From Ferranicluibacter rubi (GTDB taxonomy: Bacteria; Pseudomonadota; Alphaproteobacteria; Rhizobiales; Rhizobiaceae): 64,000 bases of DNA. Position numbers and translations under genes: made by a program. Below, in pieces: positions 8,805 through 17,132 of this stretch (positions are counted from its first letter, which is position 1; every line of letters begins with the position of its first letter). The notes beneath the pieces were generated by a model, which was not told the origin of the DNA, did no database searches, and saw nothing but the letters and a program-made list of their open reading frames with translations. Location: assembly GCF_011603255.1 (NCBI RefSeq), contig NZ_JAANCM010000012.1, forward strand, positions 115,251 through 179,250, written 5' to 3'.

Positions 8805-9845
8805 ATGGCTTTCGCAAAAGGATATGCGGCGACGGACGCGTCGAAGCCGCTCGAACCCTTCACCTTCGAGCGTCGTGCGCCCAACGAAGACGATATCGTC
8901 ATCGACATCAAGTATTCCGGGATCTGCCACTCGGACATCCACCAGGCCCGCAACGAGTGGGGCAACTCCAAATTTCCCATGGTTCCCGGCCATGAGATCG
9001 TCGGCATCGTCTCCGCCGTCGGCTCCGGCGTGACCAAATTCAAGGTGGGCGACAAGGCCGGCGTCGGCTGCTTCGTCAATTCCTGCACGACCTGCGCCAC
9101 GCGCGATCTCGACCTCGAACACTACATGCCCGGTCTCGTCCAGACGTACAATGACGTCGAGGCCGATGGCACGACGCCGACCTATGGCGGCTATTCCGAC
9201 AGCATCGTCGTCAAGGAAGGCTATGCGCTTTCCATTCCCGACACGCTCGACTTCGCCGCCACCGCGCCGCTGCTCTGCGCCGGCATCACGCTCTATTCGC
9301 CGCTGATGCACTGGAAGGCCGGCCCCGGCAAGAAGGTCGCTATCGTGGGTATGGGCGGTCTCGGCCATATGGGCGTGAAGATCGGTGCCGCACTTGGCGC
9401 CGAAATCACCGTGCTCAGCCAGTCGCTTTCCAAGAAGGAAGACGGCCTCAAGCTCGGGGCGACGCATTACTATGCGACCAACGATCCGACGACGTTCGAA
9501 ACGCTGGCCGGCACGTTCGACCTGATCATCAGCACCGTCGGCGTGACGATGGATCTGAACCCCTACCTGAGCCTTCTCAAGCTCGACGGCTCCATGGTCG
9601 TGGTCGGCGTACCGGAAAAGCCATCGCCGATCCACGCCTTCTCGCTGATCGGCGGGCGCCGCTCGCTATCCGGCTCCATGATCGGCTCGATCAAGGAAAC
9701 GCAGGAAATGCTCGACTTCTGCGGCAAGCACGGCATCGTTTCCGAAATCGAGCTGATCCGCATGGATCAGGTCAACGAGGCCTATGAGCGCGTGCTGAAG
9801 AGCGACGTGCGCTACCGCTTCGTCATCGACGCCGCGACGATCTGA
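8805..9845 (+). CDS. NAD(P)-dependent zinc alcohol dehydrogenase, CAD/YahK-like
   Basis: A 346-residue medium-chain dehydrogenase of the cinnamyl-alcohol dehydrogenase group. It reduces aldehydes or oxidises alcohols. Catalytic zinc ligands are Cys41 (GICHSD), His63-Glu64 (PGHEIVG) and a Cys in APLLCAGITLYSP. The Rossmann motif is GMGGLGHMG. In the structural-zinc lobe only two of the usual four cysteines remain (NSC94-TTC97; Arg100 and Met108 sit where the other two are expected). This variant (CATRDLDLE) seems to recur in proteobacterial homologues, from memory. It is divergent from, and probably controlled by, the AraC regulator. Confidence 0.9.
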   Translation: MAFAKGYAATDASKPLEPFTFERRAPNEDDIVIDIKYSGICHSDIHQARNEWGNSKFPMVPGHEIVGIVSAVGSGVTKFKVGDKAGVGCFVNSCTTCATRDLDLEHYMPGLVQTYNDVEADGTTPTYGGYSDSIVVKEGYALSIPDTLDFAATAPLLCAGITLYSPLMHWKAGPGKKVAIVGMGGLGHMGVKIGAALGAEITVLSQSLSKKEDGLKLGATHYYATNDPTTFETLAGTFDLIISTVGVTMDLNPYLSLLKLDGSMVVVGVPEKPSPIHAFSLIGGRRSLSGSMIGSIKETQEMLDFCGKHGIVSEIELIRMDQVNEAYERVLKSDVRYRFVIDAATI

Positions 9846-9868
9846 GGATCGGTGCCGCGACGATCTGA
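9831..9868 (+). repeat. Short direct duplication spanning the adh stop codon
   Basis: GCCGCGACGATCTGA occurs at 9831-9845, ending with the adh stop, and again at 9854-9868, a period of 23 bp. A further partial match (ATCGACGCCGC) flanks both ends. It looks like a local slippage or recombination duplication beyond the coding end. Confidence 0.7.
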
Positions 9869-9894
9869 TCGACGCCGCTAAAGGCACTACGAAG

Positions 9895-9923
9895 AAGGGG
9901 CGGCCGGCAGCGGCGGCCCCTTT
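9895..9923 (+). terminator. Rho-independent terminator between adh and the convergent MCP-like gene
   Basis: An AAGGGGC...GCCCCTTT inverted repeat with a GC-rich loop (itself able to pair, GGCC/GGC) lies 50 bp after the adh stop. Because the stem begins with A's and ends with T's, it can serve both convergent genes. Confidence 0.65.
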
Positions 9924-9941
9924 ATCATGAGAGGTGTTCTC

Positions 9942-11072
9942 TCAGAGCGACAGGCGCTGGCGGATGTCGGCTTCGCGCTCGGGCCGCTGGATGACGACGC
10001 CGCACCAGCCGAGGCCGTCGTAGTCCTCGTAGCCGAGCGTGGGGGCGAAGGCGACCAGCGTTCCGTCGCTCATATAGTAGCTGCCGCGCTTCATGCCATC
10101 CGGCGGCGTCAGGACGAAGCTGGTGTAGACGAGGGCCGGGCGCGAGGCGGCGATCACCATGCCCTGTCCGTCGAGCAGCAGCACGGTGGTGCGGTCCACG
10201 TCGGCCGGCGCGATGTTGGCTTCCTTGTGGACGATGGACTGGCCCTGGTTCGCCCAGTCGAAATAGACGCCGAGCGCGCCGACCAGCGGTGCCGTGGAGA
10301 CGCCGCCCTGGCGGATGCCGGTGGCGTAGACGAGCGCATCGGCATTGCCGTGCAGGGGGCTCGGCTTGACCACATCGACGATATAGTCGTCGCCTGACCC
10401 CGTCTTCATCGCCGCCTTGACCCAGGGTTCGCCGGAGAGGTCGCGGCCCATGATCGTCTTCTGGAAATTCGGATTGGCCGAGGCGACCGCGCGACCGGTT
10501 TTGTCCACCATCACGAGATCGAGATAGACCGTGTAGAACCGGTTGATGACCCCTAAGCGCTTGGCAGCGAAGGCCTGCCGGTCGCGATCGGGGTTTTCGA
10601 GGGCTTCCCAGAGCGCGGTGTCCGTCGCCCACCAGCGCACGTCTGCCGTCCGCTCGAACAGGTTTCGCACGATCAGCTGGATGAGCGTCTGGGCGAGATC
10701 GACGAGGCGCACGCCCTCCATCTCGTGCACCAGCGCGTCCGACAGGGAGCGCCCGAGGTTGACGCGCTCCAGCACTTCCTGCTGGAATTTCGCGGCGATG
10801 GCGGCCGAGGCCCCGGCCAGCCGCTGCACTTCGTTCGCGACGACGGCAAAGCCCTTGCCGATGTCTCCGGCGCGGGCGGCCTCGATGCTGGCATTGATGC
10901 CGAGCAGGCGGATGTGCCGGACGATATCGTCGTTCTCCCGCCGGAAGCTTTCCAGGTCGTTGCCGATACGCTCGGTGACGGCACGCATGGCGCGTGGCGT
11001 CGCGCGCACGGCAGGTGCATCCGTCCTCTCAGCTTCCATCATCGCTCTGGCCCTCTGCCTGGAACCGATCAT
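9942..11072 (-). CDS. Soluble MCP-like protein with C-terminal Cache-type domain
   Basis: A 376-residue protein with no signal peptide or membrane helix. Residues about 30-120 form a short coiled hairpin with the chemoreceptor tip signature: IRLLGINASIEAARAGD, then IGKGFAVVANEVQRLAG. Residues about 135-375 resemble a Cache/PAS sensor fold (YLDLVMVDKTGRAVASANP, GRDLSGEPWVKAA, DYIVDVVKPSPL, VLLLDGQGMVIAAS). The domain order is reversed relative to classical chemoreceptors, and the hairpin is too short for methylation helices. It presumably senses a small cytoplasmic ligand; coupling to CheA/CheW is not shown. An alternative start is the Met pair at residues 11-12. It is convergent with adh and has no chemotaxis neighbours. 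Confidence 0.75.
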   Translation of the reverse strand: MIGSRQRARAMMEAERTDAPAVRATPRAMRAVTERIGNDLESFRRENDDIVRHIRLLGINASIEAARAGDIGKGFAVVANEVQRLAGASAAIAAKFQQEVLERVNLGRSLSDALVHEMEGVRLVDLAQTLIQLIVRNLFERTADVRWWATDTALWEALENPDRDRQAFAAKRLGVINRFYTVYLDLVMVDKTGRAVASANPNFQKTIMGRDLSGEPWVKAAMKTGSGDDYIVDVVKPSPLHGNADALVYATGIRQGGVSTAPLVGALGVYFDWANQGQSIVHKEANIAPADVDRTTVLLLDGQGMVIAASRPALVYTSFVLTPPDGMKRGSYYMSDGTLVAFAPTLGYEDYDGLGWCGVVIQRPEREADIRQRLSL

Positions 11073-11161
11073 GGCTCCGCACTATTAGTCGCTTCTCATA
11101 TGTATGACTGTGAAACTTGTGCGGGTATTGCGCGAGGGCGCCGGGCGGGCGGCAAAGGCCG

Positions 11162-11626
11162 CTAAAGAAGCGGCAGAGGGCCGTCGTTCTTGATTTCTTC
11201 CATGACGGCGTAGGTTCGGGTCTCCTTGACGCCCTGCAACGTCCAGAGGAACTGGCCGAGGAAGTTGCGGTAGGCGCTCATGTCCTCGAAGCGGGTCTTG
11301 ACGAGATAGTCGAAGCCGCCGGCGACCATGTGGCACTCGATGACGGACGGGGCCTTGCGGATGGCGTCGGCGAAGGTGTCGAAGACTTCCGGTGTCGTCT
11401 TGTCCAGCATGACCTCGATGAAGACGAGCAGGCCGAAGCCGAGGCGCTGGGGATCGAGGCGTGCGCCGAAGCCCGAGACATAGCCTTCCTTCAGCAGTCG
11501 GCGCATGCGTTCGCTGGTCGCGGTCGGCGACAGGCCGACGCGCTCGGACAGTTCCAGATTGGTGATCCGCCCGTCGGCCTGGAGAATGCTGAGGATCTTG
11601 CGGTCGATCCTGTCGATGCCGCTCAT
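11162..11626 (-). CDS. Lrp/AsnC-family transcriptional regulator
   Basis: A 154-residue regulator. The N-terminal HTH reads DRIDRKILSILQADGRITNLELSERVGLSPTATSERMRRL, and the C-terminal RAM effector domain includes FIEVMLDKTTPEVFDTFADAI and ECHMVAGGFDYLVKTR. Length and layout match Lrp proteins, which respond to amino acids. Its ATG shares one base with the stop of the upstream amidohydrolase gene (TGATG), so the two are cotranscribed and probably translationally coupled. This suggests the regulator senses the substrate or product of that hydrolase. Confidence 0.93.
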   Translation of the reverse strand: MSGIDRIDRKILSILQADGRITNLELSERVGLSPTATSERMRRLLKEGYVSGFGARLDPQRLGFGLLVFIEVMLDKTTPEVFDTFADAIRKAPSVIECHMVAGGFDYLVKTRFEDMSAYRNFLGQFLWTLQGVKETRTYAVMEEIKNDGPLPLL

Positions 11627-12804
11627 CAGGCGCCCAGGCGGCTTTCGGCAAGGCGTACCCAGTAGGAGATGCCGTGGGGGATGGCCTCGTCGTTGAAGTC
11701 GTAGCCTGGGTTGTGCAGGCCGGCGCTGTCGCCATTGCCCATGAAGACGAAGGCGCCGGGGCGGGCGAGGAGCATGTAGGAAAAATCCTCGCCGCCCATC
11801 ATCGGATCGACATTGCCCACCACCTGCGCGGCGCCTGCGACTTCGGTTGCGGCTTCGAGCACATGGCCGGTCTCGGTGGCGTGATTGACCGTGACGGGAT
11901 AGTTGCGGACGTAGCGGACGCGGGCGGTCGCGCCGTAGGCTGCCGCCAGATGCGTGCAGATCTCATTGATGCGGCGCTCGGCCATATCCCGGTTTTCGGC
12001 CATCAGCGTGCGCACGGTGCCGGCCAGCAGCGCCTGTTCGGGGATGACGTTGTGGGCGAAGCCCGCATTGAACTTGGTGACCGAGACGACGACGGCCGAC
12101 AGCGGATCGGCGGTGCGCGAGGCGATGGTCTGCAGGGCGGTGACGATCTGGGCGCCGAGCACGATCGGGTCGATAGTCTTGTGCGGCTGGGCCGCATGAC
12201 CGCCGCGGCCCTCGATGGTGATCGAGAACTCGTCGGTGGACGCCATGATGGGGCCGACGCGGGAGGCGAAATGGCCGAGCGGCATGCCGGGCATGTTGTG
12301 CAGGCCGTAGACCTCGGAGATGCCGAAGCGCTCCATCATCCCGTCCTTGACCATCTCGTTGCCGCCGCCGCCGCCCTCTTCGGCCGGCTGGAAGATGACG
12401 GCGACCGCGCCCTTGAAGTTGCGGGTTTCCGCGAGATACTTGGCGGCACCGAGCAGCATGGCCGTGTGGCCGTCATGGCCGCAGGCATGCATCTTGCCGG
12501 GGGTGGTGGAGGCATAGGGCTTGCCGGTCGATTCCGTCATGGGCAGGGCATCCATGTCGGCGCGCAGGCCGATGGTGGTGCCATCGCCCCCTCTGCCATC
12601 GCCAAGCCGTCCACGGATGAGCCCGACGACGCCGGTGCGGCCGATGCCGGTCACGATCTCGTCAACCCCGAATTCCCGGAGTTTGTTTTCCACGAAGGAT
12701 GCCGTATTTTCCACGGCGAACAGAAGTTCGGGCCGGCTGTGGATATGGCGGCGCCACGCGGTGACTTCGTCCTGGAGTTCGGCTGCACGGTTGAGAATCG
12801 GCAT
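11626..12804 (-). CDS. M20-family amidohydrolase (hippurate hydrolase / N-acyl amino acid hydrolase type)
   Basis: A 392-residue M20D peptidase-family enzyme that hydrolyses N-acylated amino acids. Metal-site motifs are LRADMDALPM, GKMHACGHDGHTAMLLGAAKYL, IFQPAEEGGGGG, and the C-terminal GGEDFSYMLLARPGAF. The dimerisation domain carries GGHAAQPHKTIDP. The ATG is preceded by AGGATAG. No export signal is present, so it acts in the cytoplasm. It is followed directly by the Lrp gene. Substrate is not predictable; HipO-like and IAA-amino acid hydrolase-like relatives look alike. Confidence 0.92.
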   Translation of the reverse strand: MPILNRAAELQDEVTAWRRHIHSRPELLFAVENTASFVENKLREFGVDEIVTGIGRTGVVGLIRGRLGDGRGGDGTTIGLRADMDALPMTESTGKPYASTTPGKMHACGHDGHTAMLLGAAKYLAETRNFKGAVAVIFQPAEEGGGGGNEMVKDGMMERFGISEVYGLHNMPGMPLGHFASRVGPIMASTDEFSITIEGRGGHAAQPHKTIDPIVLGAQIVTALQTIASRTADPLSAVVVSVTKFNAGFAHNVIPEQALLAGTVRTLMAENRDMAERRINEICTHLAAAYGATARVRYVRNYPVTVNHATETGHVLEAATEVAGAAQVVGNVDPMMGGEDFSYMLLARPGAFVFMGNGDSAGLHNPGYDFNDEAIPHGISYWVRLAESRLGA

Positions 12805-12929
12805 GATCTATCCTGTCGGTCGTGGTGGCGGCACGCAATCGCATGGCAAAGGTCTTTGCCTTGCCCCTGCCATATAGGTTAAATAGCGCCTCGACACGAG
12901 GCAATGCCCGAAAATTTCGAGGTTGAACT

Positions 12930-14048
12930 GTGGTGACTATGAAGATTCGCATGTCCGGTTCCCAACTATTCGTTGGGGCCATCGCCGGCGTCCTGGCGCT
13001 CACGTCCGCCGCACCGGCGCTTGCCAACCCCAAGCTGGTGGTGGATGTGGCGACGCTGAAGGTCTACGAGCAGGAGGATATCTTCCAGCGCTGGTATCCC
13101 GCATCGCTGACCAAGCTGATGACGGCCTATACGACCTTCCGCGCGCTCAAAGCCGGGCGGATGACGCTGGAAACGCCGATCGTCATGTCCAAGCATGCGG
13201 CCTCCGAGCAACCGAGCAAGATGTACCTGAAGCCCGGGGCGTCGATGACGCTCGACAGCGCGCTGAAGATGATGCTGATCAAATCGGCAAACGACATCGC
13301 GGTTGCCATCGGCGAAGCGGTCGGCGGCTCGGAACCCGGCTTCGTCGCCATGATGAATGCCGAGGCGAAGCGGATCGGCATGACGTCGTCGAACTTCGTC
13401 AACCCCAACGGCCTTCCCGAACCCGGACAGTATACGACCGCGCGGGACCTCGCCGTGCTCGCCCTCACCATCAAGCGCGAGTTTCCCGAATATTCGGCCT
13501 ATTTCGCCTATGAGGGCTTCACGACGGGCAAGAAGAGCTATCCCAACTACAATATGCTGATCGGCCGCTTCGATGGCGCCGACGGGATGAAGACGGGCTT
13601 CATCTGCGCCTCGGGCTTTAATCAGGTGTCCTCGGCCACCCGCAACGGCCGCAGCGTCGTTTCCGTCGTGCTTGGCGCCGACAGCCTCGGCGGACGGGCG
13701 GACGAATCCGCCCGGCTGATGCAGATGGCGCTGACGGCAAGCCCTGCGGGCAAGCCGGGCTTGGGGCAGATCGCCGCCTATGGAGAGACCCGCGACGTGA
13801 CGGCCGATATCTCCAAGCAGATCTGCTCGGCGCAGGCCGCCAAGGTGCGCAGCGAAGGTCGCGACGAGGCGGGACGCCAGAAGCTGCTGTCGCCCTTCAT
13901 CCATGAGATCAACCGGCCGCTCAATTTCGTCTCGGCACAGTTGATCCCCGGTCAGGGTGCCAAGGCGGCGGATGTTGACGGGCAGACGAGCGAGGCCCAG
14001 GGCGATGTCGCCAACGTGCCGGTGCCCGTGCCGCGGCCGGTGTTCTAA
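12930..14048 (+). CDS. D-alanyl-D-alanine carboxypeptidase (penicillin-binding protein 5 type)
   Basis: A 372-residue periplasmic serine carboxypeptidase (peptidase S11) that trims the terminal D-Ala of peptidoglycan pentapeptides. Counting from the GTG start, the signal peptide runs to about residue 32 (ALTSAAPALA). The catalytic triad motifs are S59-L-T-K62, S119-A-N121 and K221-T-G223. The GTG at 12930 is favoured because GAGG lies 7 bases upstream; an ATG three codons later is the alternative. After the catalytic domain the C-terminal extension ends PVPVPRPVF without a clear amphipathic anchor. It is divergent from the amidohydrolase gene across 125 bp. Confidence 0.92.
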   Translation: MVTMKIRMSGSQLFVGAIAGVLALTSAAPALANPKLVVDVATLKVYEQEDIFQRWYPASLTKLMTAYTTFRALKAGRMTLETPIVMSKHAASEQPSKMYLKPGASMTLDSALKMMLIKSANDIAVAIGEAVGGSEPGFVAMMNAEAKRIGMTSSNFVNPNGLPEPGQYTTARDLAVLALTIKREFPEYSAYFAYEGFTTGKKSYPNYNMLIGRFDGADGMKTGFICASGFNQVSSATRNGRSVVSVVLGADSLGGRADESARLMQMALTASPAGKPGLGQIAAYGETRDVTADISKQICSAQAAKVRSEGRDEAGRQKLLSPFIHEINRPLNFVSAQLIPGQGAKAADVDGQTSEAQGDVANVPVPVPRPVF

Positions 14049-14104
14049 AGATTCTCCTCCCTGACGCACCCCGTATCGCGGGCGTGCCCTCGAAAGCGAA
14101 CGAC

Positions 14105-15247
14105 ATGATCACCCGTTTCGATCCGGTGCCGGTCTCGATCCTCACCGGCTTTCTCGGTGCCGGCAAGACGACGCTTCTCAACCGTCTGCTGAAGGATCCC
14201 GACCTCACGGACACCGCCGTCATCATCAACGAGTTCGGCGACGTGTCGCTCGACCATCTGCTGGTCGAGTCCTCAGGCGACGGCGTGATCGAGCTTGCGG
14301 ACGGATGCCTCTGCTGCACGGTGCGCGGCGAGCTGGTGGATACGCTGGCCGACCTGATGGACCGGATGCAGACGGGCAAGATACGGCCGCTAAAGCGCGT
14401 CGTCATCGAAACGACCGGCCTTGCCGATCCCGCACCCGTCATGCAGTCGGTCATGGGACATCCGACGCTGCAACAGAGCTACAGGCTCGATGGCATGGTG
14501 ACCGTGGTGGACGCCGTCAACGGCCTCTCCACGCTCGACCATCATGTCGAGGCGGTGAAGCAGGTGGCGGTGGCCGACCGGCTGGTGCTGACCAAGGCGA
14601 CGCTCGCCTCTCCCGAGACCGTGGCGGCGCTCAAGGCGCGCCTTGCAGACCTCAACCCTCGGGCGCCCGTCATCGACGGCGACCTCGAGGAAACGGGCCG
14701 TGCAGCGCTGTTCGCCTGCGGGCTCTACGACCCTGCGACCAAGATCGCCGATGTCGGCCGCTGGCTTCAGGACGAGGCGCAGAACGATCATGACCATGAT
14801 CATGGGCACCATGACCACCATCACGGCCACGACCACCATGGGCATCATCACCACGATGCCAACCGGCATGGCGATGATATCCGCTCGTTCAGCATCGTGC
14901 ACGACCGGCCGATCTCCGCGATGGCGCTCGATATGTTCGTGGACCTCATCCGCTCGGCGCATGGCGAGAAGCTTTTGCGGATGAAGGCGATCGTCTGCAC
15001 GGCCGAGCGGCCGGACCGGCCGCTGGTGCTGCACGGCGTCCAGCAGATCTTTCACCCGCCGGAGCGGCTGGCGGCCTGGCCGGACCCCGACGACCGGCGC
15101 ACACGCATGGTGCTGATCACCAAGGGGCTGGAGGAAAGCTTCGTTCGCGACCTGTTCGACGCCTTCACCGGCAAGCCCGCCATCGACCGGCCGGACCGGC
15201 AGGCGCTGTCGGACAATCCGTTGGCGGTGCCGGGCTTGCGGATGTGA
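14105..15247 (+). CDS. CobW/COG0523-family GTPase (metallochaperone)
   Basis: A 380-residue G3E GTPase. Walker A is GFLGAGKTT (residues 15-23) and the metal site CLCC lies at 68-71 in DGCLCCTVRGEL. The switch/Walker B region is VVIETTGLADPAP. A run of about 30 residues before the C-terminal domain is dominated by His and Asp (HDHDHGHHDHHHGHDHHGHH), a likely zinc or cobalt reservoir. The C-terminal CobW_C domain follows (ISAMALDMFVDLIRSAHGEKLLRMK). I chose the ATG; a GTG seven codons upstream lacks a ribosome site. No cob genes are adjacent, so a zinc-homeostasis role is as likely as cobalamin. Confidence 0.88.
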   Translation: MITRFDPVPVSILTGFLGAGKTTLLNRLLKDPDLTDTAVIINEFGDVSLDHLLVESSGDGVIELADGCLCCTVRGELVDTLADLMDRMQTGKIRPLKRVVIETTGLADPAPVMQSVMGHPTLQQSYRLDGMVTVVDAVNGLSTLDHHVEAVKQVAVADRLVLTKATLASPETVAALKARLADLNPRAPVIDGDLEETGRAALFACGLYDPATKIADVGRWLQDEAQNDHDHDHGHHDHHHGHDHHGHHHHDANRHGDDIRSFSIVHDRPISAMALDMFVDLIRSAHGEKLLRMKAIVCTAERPDRPLVLHGVQQIFHPPERLAAWPDPDDRRTRMVLITKGLEESFVRDLFDAFTGKPAIDRPDRQALSDNPLAVPGLRM

Positions 15248-15254
15248 GGTGAAC

Positions 15255-15271
15255 CCCGGTCTCAGACCGGG
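15255..15271. terminator. Palindrome between convergent CobW-like and TusA-like genes
   Basis: CCCGGTCT and AGACCGGG form a perfect 8-bp stem around a single base, sitting in the 33-bp gap between two convergent genes. It has no strong T-run, so it may be a weak bidirectional terminator. Confidence 0.4.
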
Positions 15272-15280
15272 ACATTTCCA

Positions 15281-15559
15281 TCAGATGGTTTTGCCCTTGC
15301 GGATCAGGAAGCTGTGGCCGCGGTCCGTTGCGTGCCAGCTTTCGAGGCGGTGGCCGTCCTCGGCGCAGAAATGCGGGATGTCGATGACGGCGAGCGGGTC
15401 GGTGGTTTCCAACAGCATCAGTGTGCCGGGGGCGAGCGATGCCAGCCGCTTGCGGGTACGAATGACGGGAAGGGGGCACTTCAGGCCTTTGAGGTCGAGA
15501 TGGAGCGGCGGTTCCTCAGGGTCGTGACCGGGCGACGTCGGGCCTACTTCCAAGGTCAT
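15281..15559 (-). CDS. TusA-like sulfurtransferase-family protein
   Basis: A 92-residue protein with the TusA/YeeD fold signature LDLKGLKCPLPVIRTRKRLASLAPGTLMLLETTDP, including the CPxP motif whose Cys carries persulfide sulfur. The C-terminus (FCAEDGHRLESW) continues the alpha/beta fold. The ATG chosen keeps a short N-terminal lead; a longer frame is Arg-rich and overlaps the upstream gene. It starts 16 bp after the L,D-transpeptidase gene on the same strand. Whether it serves tRNA thiolation or another sulfur relay cannot be told; no tusBCD is nearby. Confidence 0.85.
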   Translation of the reverse strand: MTLEVGPTSPGHDPEEPPLHLDLKGLKCPLPVIRTRKRLASLAPGTLMLLETTDPLAVIDIPHFCAEDGHRLESWHATDRGHSFLIRKGKTI

Positions 15560-15575
15560 CGGCCCGCTCCGGCCT

Positions 15576-17132
15576 TTACCAGAGCTTCCAGAACGGCTTC
15601 TTCTTGCCGTCGGGCTGTTGCTCGGCCAGCGCCTGCGGTACCGGCATCTCGCCGGAGGCCTGCGCACCTGTCGCGTCGGCGGCAGAGGTTTGCGCGCCGG
15701 TCGTCTGGTCTATGGGGGCCGCCTGCGTGCCCTTGTGGCCCGGCTTGACGGTGACCTTGCGTGTCTCCACGTGCACCGGAACACCGGCCGTGATGTCGCG
15801 GCTCGTTTTGACGGATGCGATCTGGCTTGCCGTCTGGCTTTGGCCTGTCGTGTCGGCGCTGGCGGTCTGCGGTTCGCCGAGGAGCGGGCCGGCGGCGGGA
15901 TCGGTGGCTGTGATGGGCGCTGGCTTCTTGAACAGGTTGCCCCAGAAGCCGCCCTGGCCGGGTGCCGGCGATGCGGAGGCGATCTGGGCGACCGGGCGCG
16001 GCAGTGGGTTTTCCTGCGGGATGGGCACGCTCTTGCCGTTGCGGGTGCTCTGTTCGAGGGCCGCCGTCTGGATTTCGATGGCTTTCTTGGCCTCTTCGAG
16101 CTCGGCGCGGTGGGCTTCCTGCTTTTCGAGGTCGGCGACCTTCATCAGCTTGCCGGCATCGAGCGAGGTGCCCGTCGGGGCATAGGCCAGTTCGCGGCCG
16201 GCGCGCTGCTTGGCGACCACGGCCTTGCGCTCGGCTTCGCTCGGCTCGTACCAGACGAGGCCGTCGAGCTTCTTCAGGGCCGTGCCGTAGTCGGCATCGT
16301 ATTTCTTGTTGTAGTTCGCCAGCGCCATTTCCATGGAGGGCGGCGTGGAGAGCGCCGGGCACTGGCCCGTCGGGTTCATCTTGCCGGCAACGCTCTTGTT
16401 GAAGACGTATTTTCGGTCGCAGATCGCAAATTCCGGCGGGCGCTTGGTGATCTCGAACTGGTCGTACCCTTCCTTCAGGTTCTTCCAGAAATCGTAATGC
16501 GGGCTGTTGCGGTGCCGCGCCATGTTTTCCGCGGTCATGCGGAAGGGCAGCGCCTGCAGCTGGATGGTCGACTGGCCGCCCTTGAAGGCGTCGCGGGCGA
16601 GCGCAAAGATTTCCTGCATCTGCTCGTCGGTCATTGAGTAGCAACCCGAGGACGAGCAGGCGCCGTGGATCATCAGATTGGTGCCGAACCGGCCATTGGC
16701 GCGGTCGAACTGGTTGGGGAAGCCGGTGTTGATGGCGAGGTAATAGCTGGAATTCGGGTTCAGCTGGCCGGGGGCGAGGGGATAGTAACCCTCGGGCGCC
16801 TGCCGGTCGCCTTCCTTCACCTTGGGGCCGAGCTTGCCGGACCAGGCGCAGATCTTGTATTCGCGCAGCTTTTCGAAGCGATTGGCGGTGTTGGCCTTCC
16901 AGACCTCGAGCGCGCCTTCCTCCTTGAAGATGCGCAGCATGATCGGCGAGGTCTTCGCCATGCTCATCGCCTGCATCTTCTGCACGATCTTGCCGGACAG
17001 CTCGTAACCGGTTTTGCTGGTGACTTTCTTCAGGTCGACATCGACGCTATCGACGACTTCTTCCGTGGTGCAGCCTGCAAGAAACAGGCCCATGACGGCG
17101 GCGGCGAGGATATGTGTCAGACGCATCGGCAA
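15576..17132 (-). CDS. YafK-like murein L,D-transpeptidase lipoprotein
   Basis: A 518-residue lipoprotein with lipobox LAGC (Cys21). Residues about 60-190 form the YkuD-type L,D-transpeptidase domain of the YafK/DpaA branch. Motifs are ICAWSGKLGPK, GYYPLAPGQLNPNSSYYLAIN, IHG (His156) and SSSGCYSM with catalytic Cys164. After the catalytic domain comes a conserved module (YDFWKNLKEGYDQFEITKRPPEF) and then a long, low-complexity, Ala/Gln/Thr/Pro-rich tail of about 250 residues. It is periplasmic, acting on peptidoglycan crosslinks or on protein-peptidoglycan links as DpaA does. A second Met at residue 3 is an alternative start. Confidence 0.88.
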   Translation of the reverse strand: MPMRLTHILAAAVMGLFLAGCTTEEVVDSVDVDLKKVTSKTGYELSGKIVQKMQAMSMAKTSPIMLRIFKEEGALEVWKANTANRFEKLREYKICAWSGKLGPKVKEGDRQAPEGYYPLAPGQLNPNSSYYLAINTGFPNQFDRANGRFGTNLMIHGACSSSGCYSMTDEQMQEIFALARDAFKGGQSTIQLQALPFRMTAENMARHRNSPHYDFWKNLKEGYDQFEITKRPPEFAICDRKYVFNKSVAGKMNPTGQCPALSTPPSMEMALANYNKKYDADYGTALKKLDGLVWYEPSEAERKAVVAKQRAGRELAYAPTGTSLDAGKLMKVADLEKQEAHRAELEEAKKAIEIQTAALEQSTRNGKSVPIPQENPLPRPVAQIASASPAPGQGGFWGNLFKKPAPITATDPAAGPLLGEPQTASADTTGQSQTASQIASVKTSRDITAGVPVHVETRKVTVKPGHKGTQAAPIDQTTGAQTSAADATGAQASGEMPVPQALAEQQPDGKKKPFWKLW

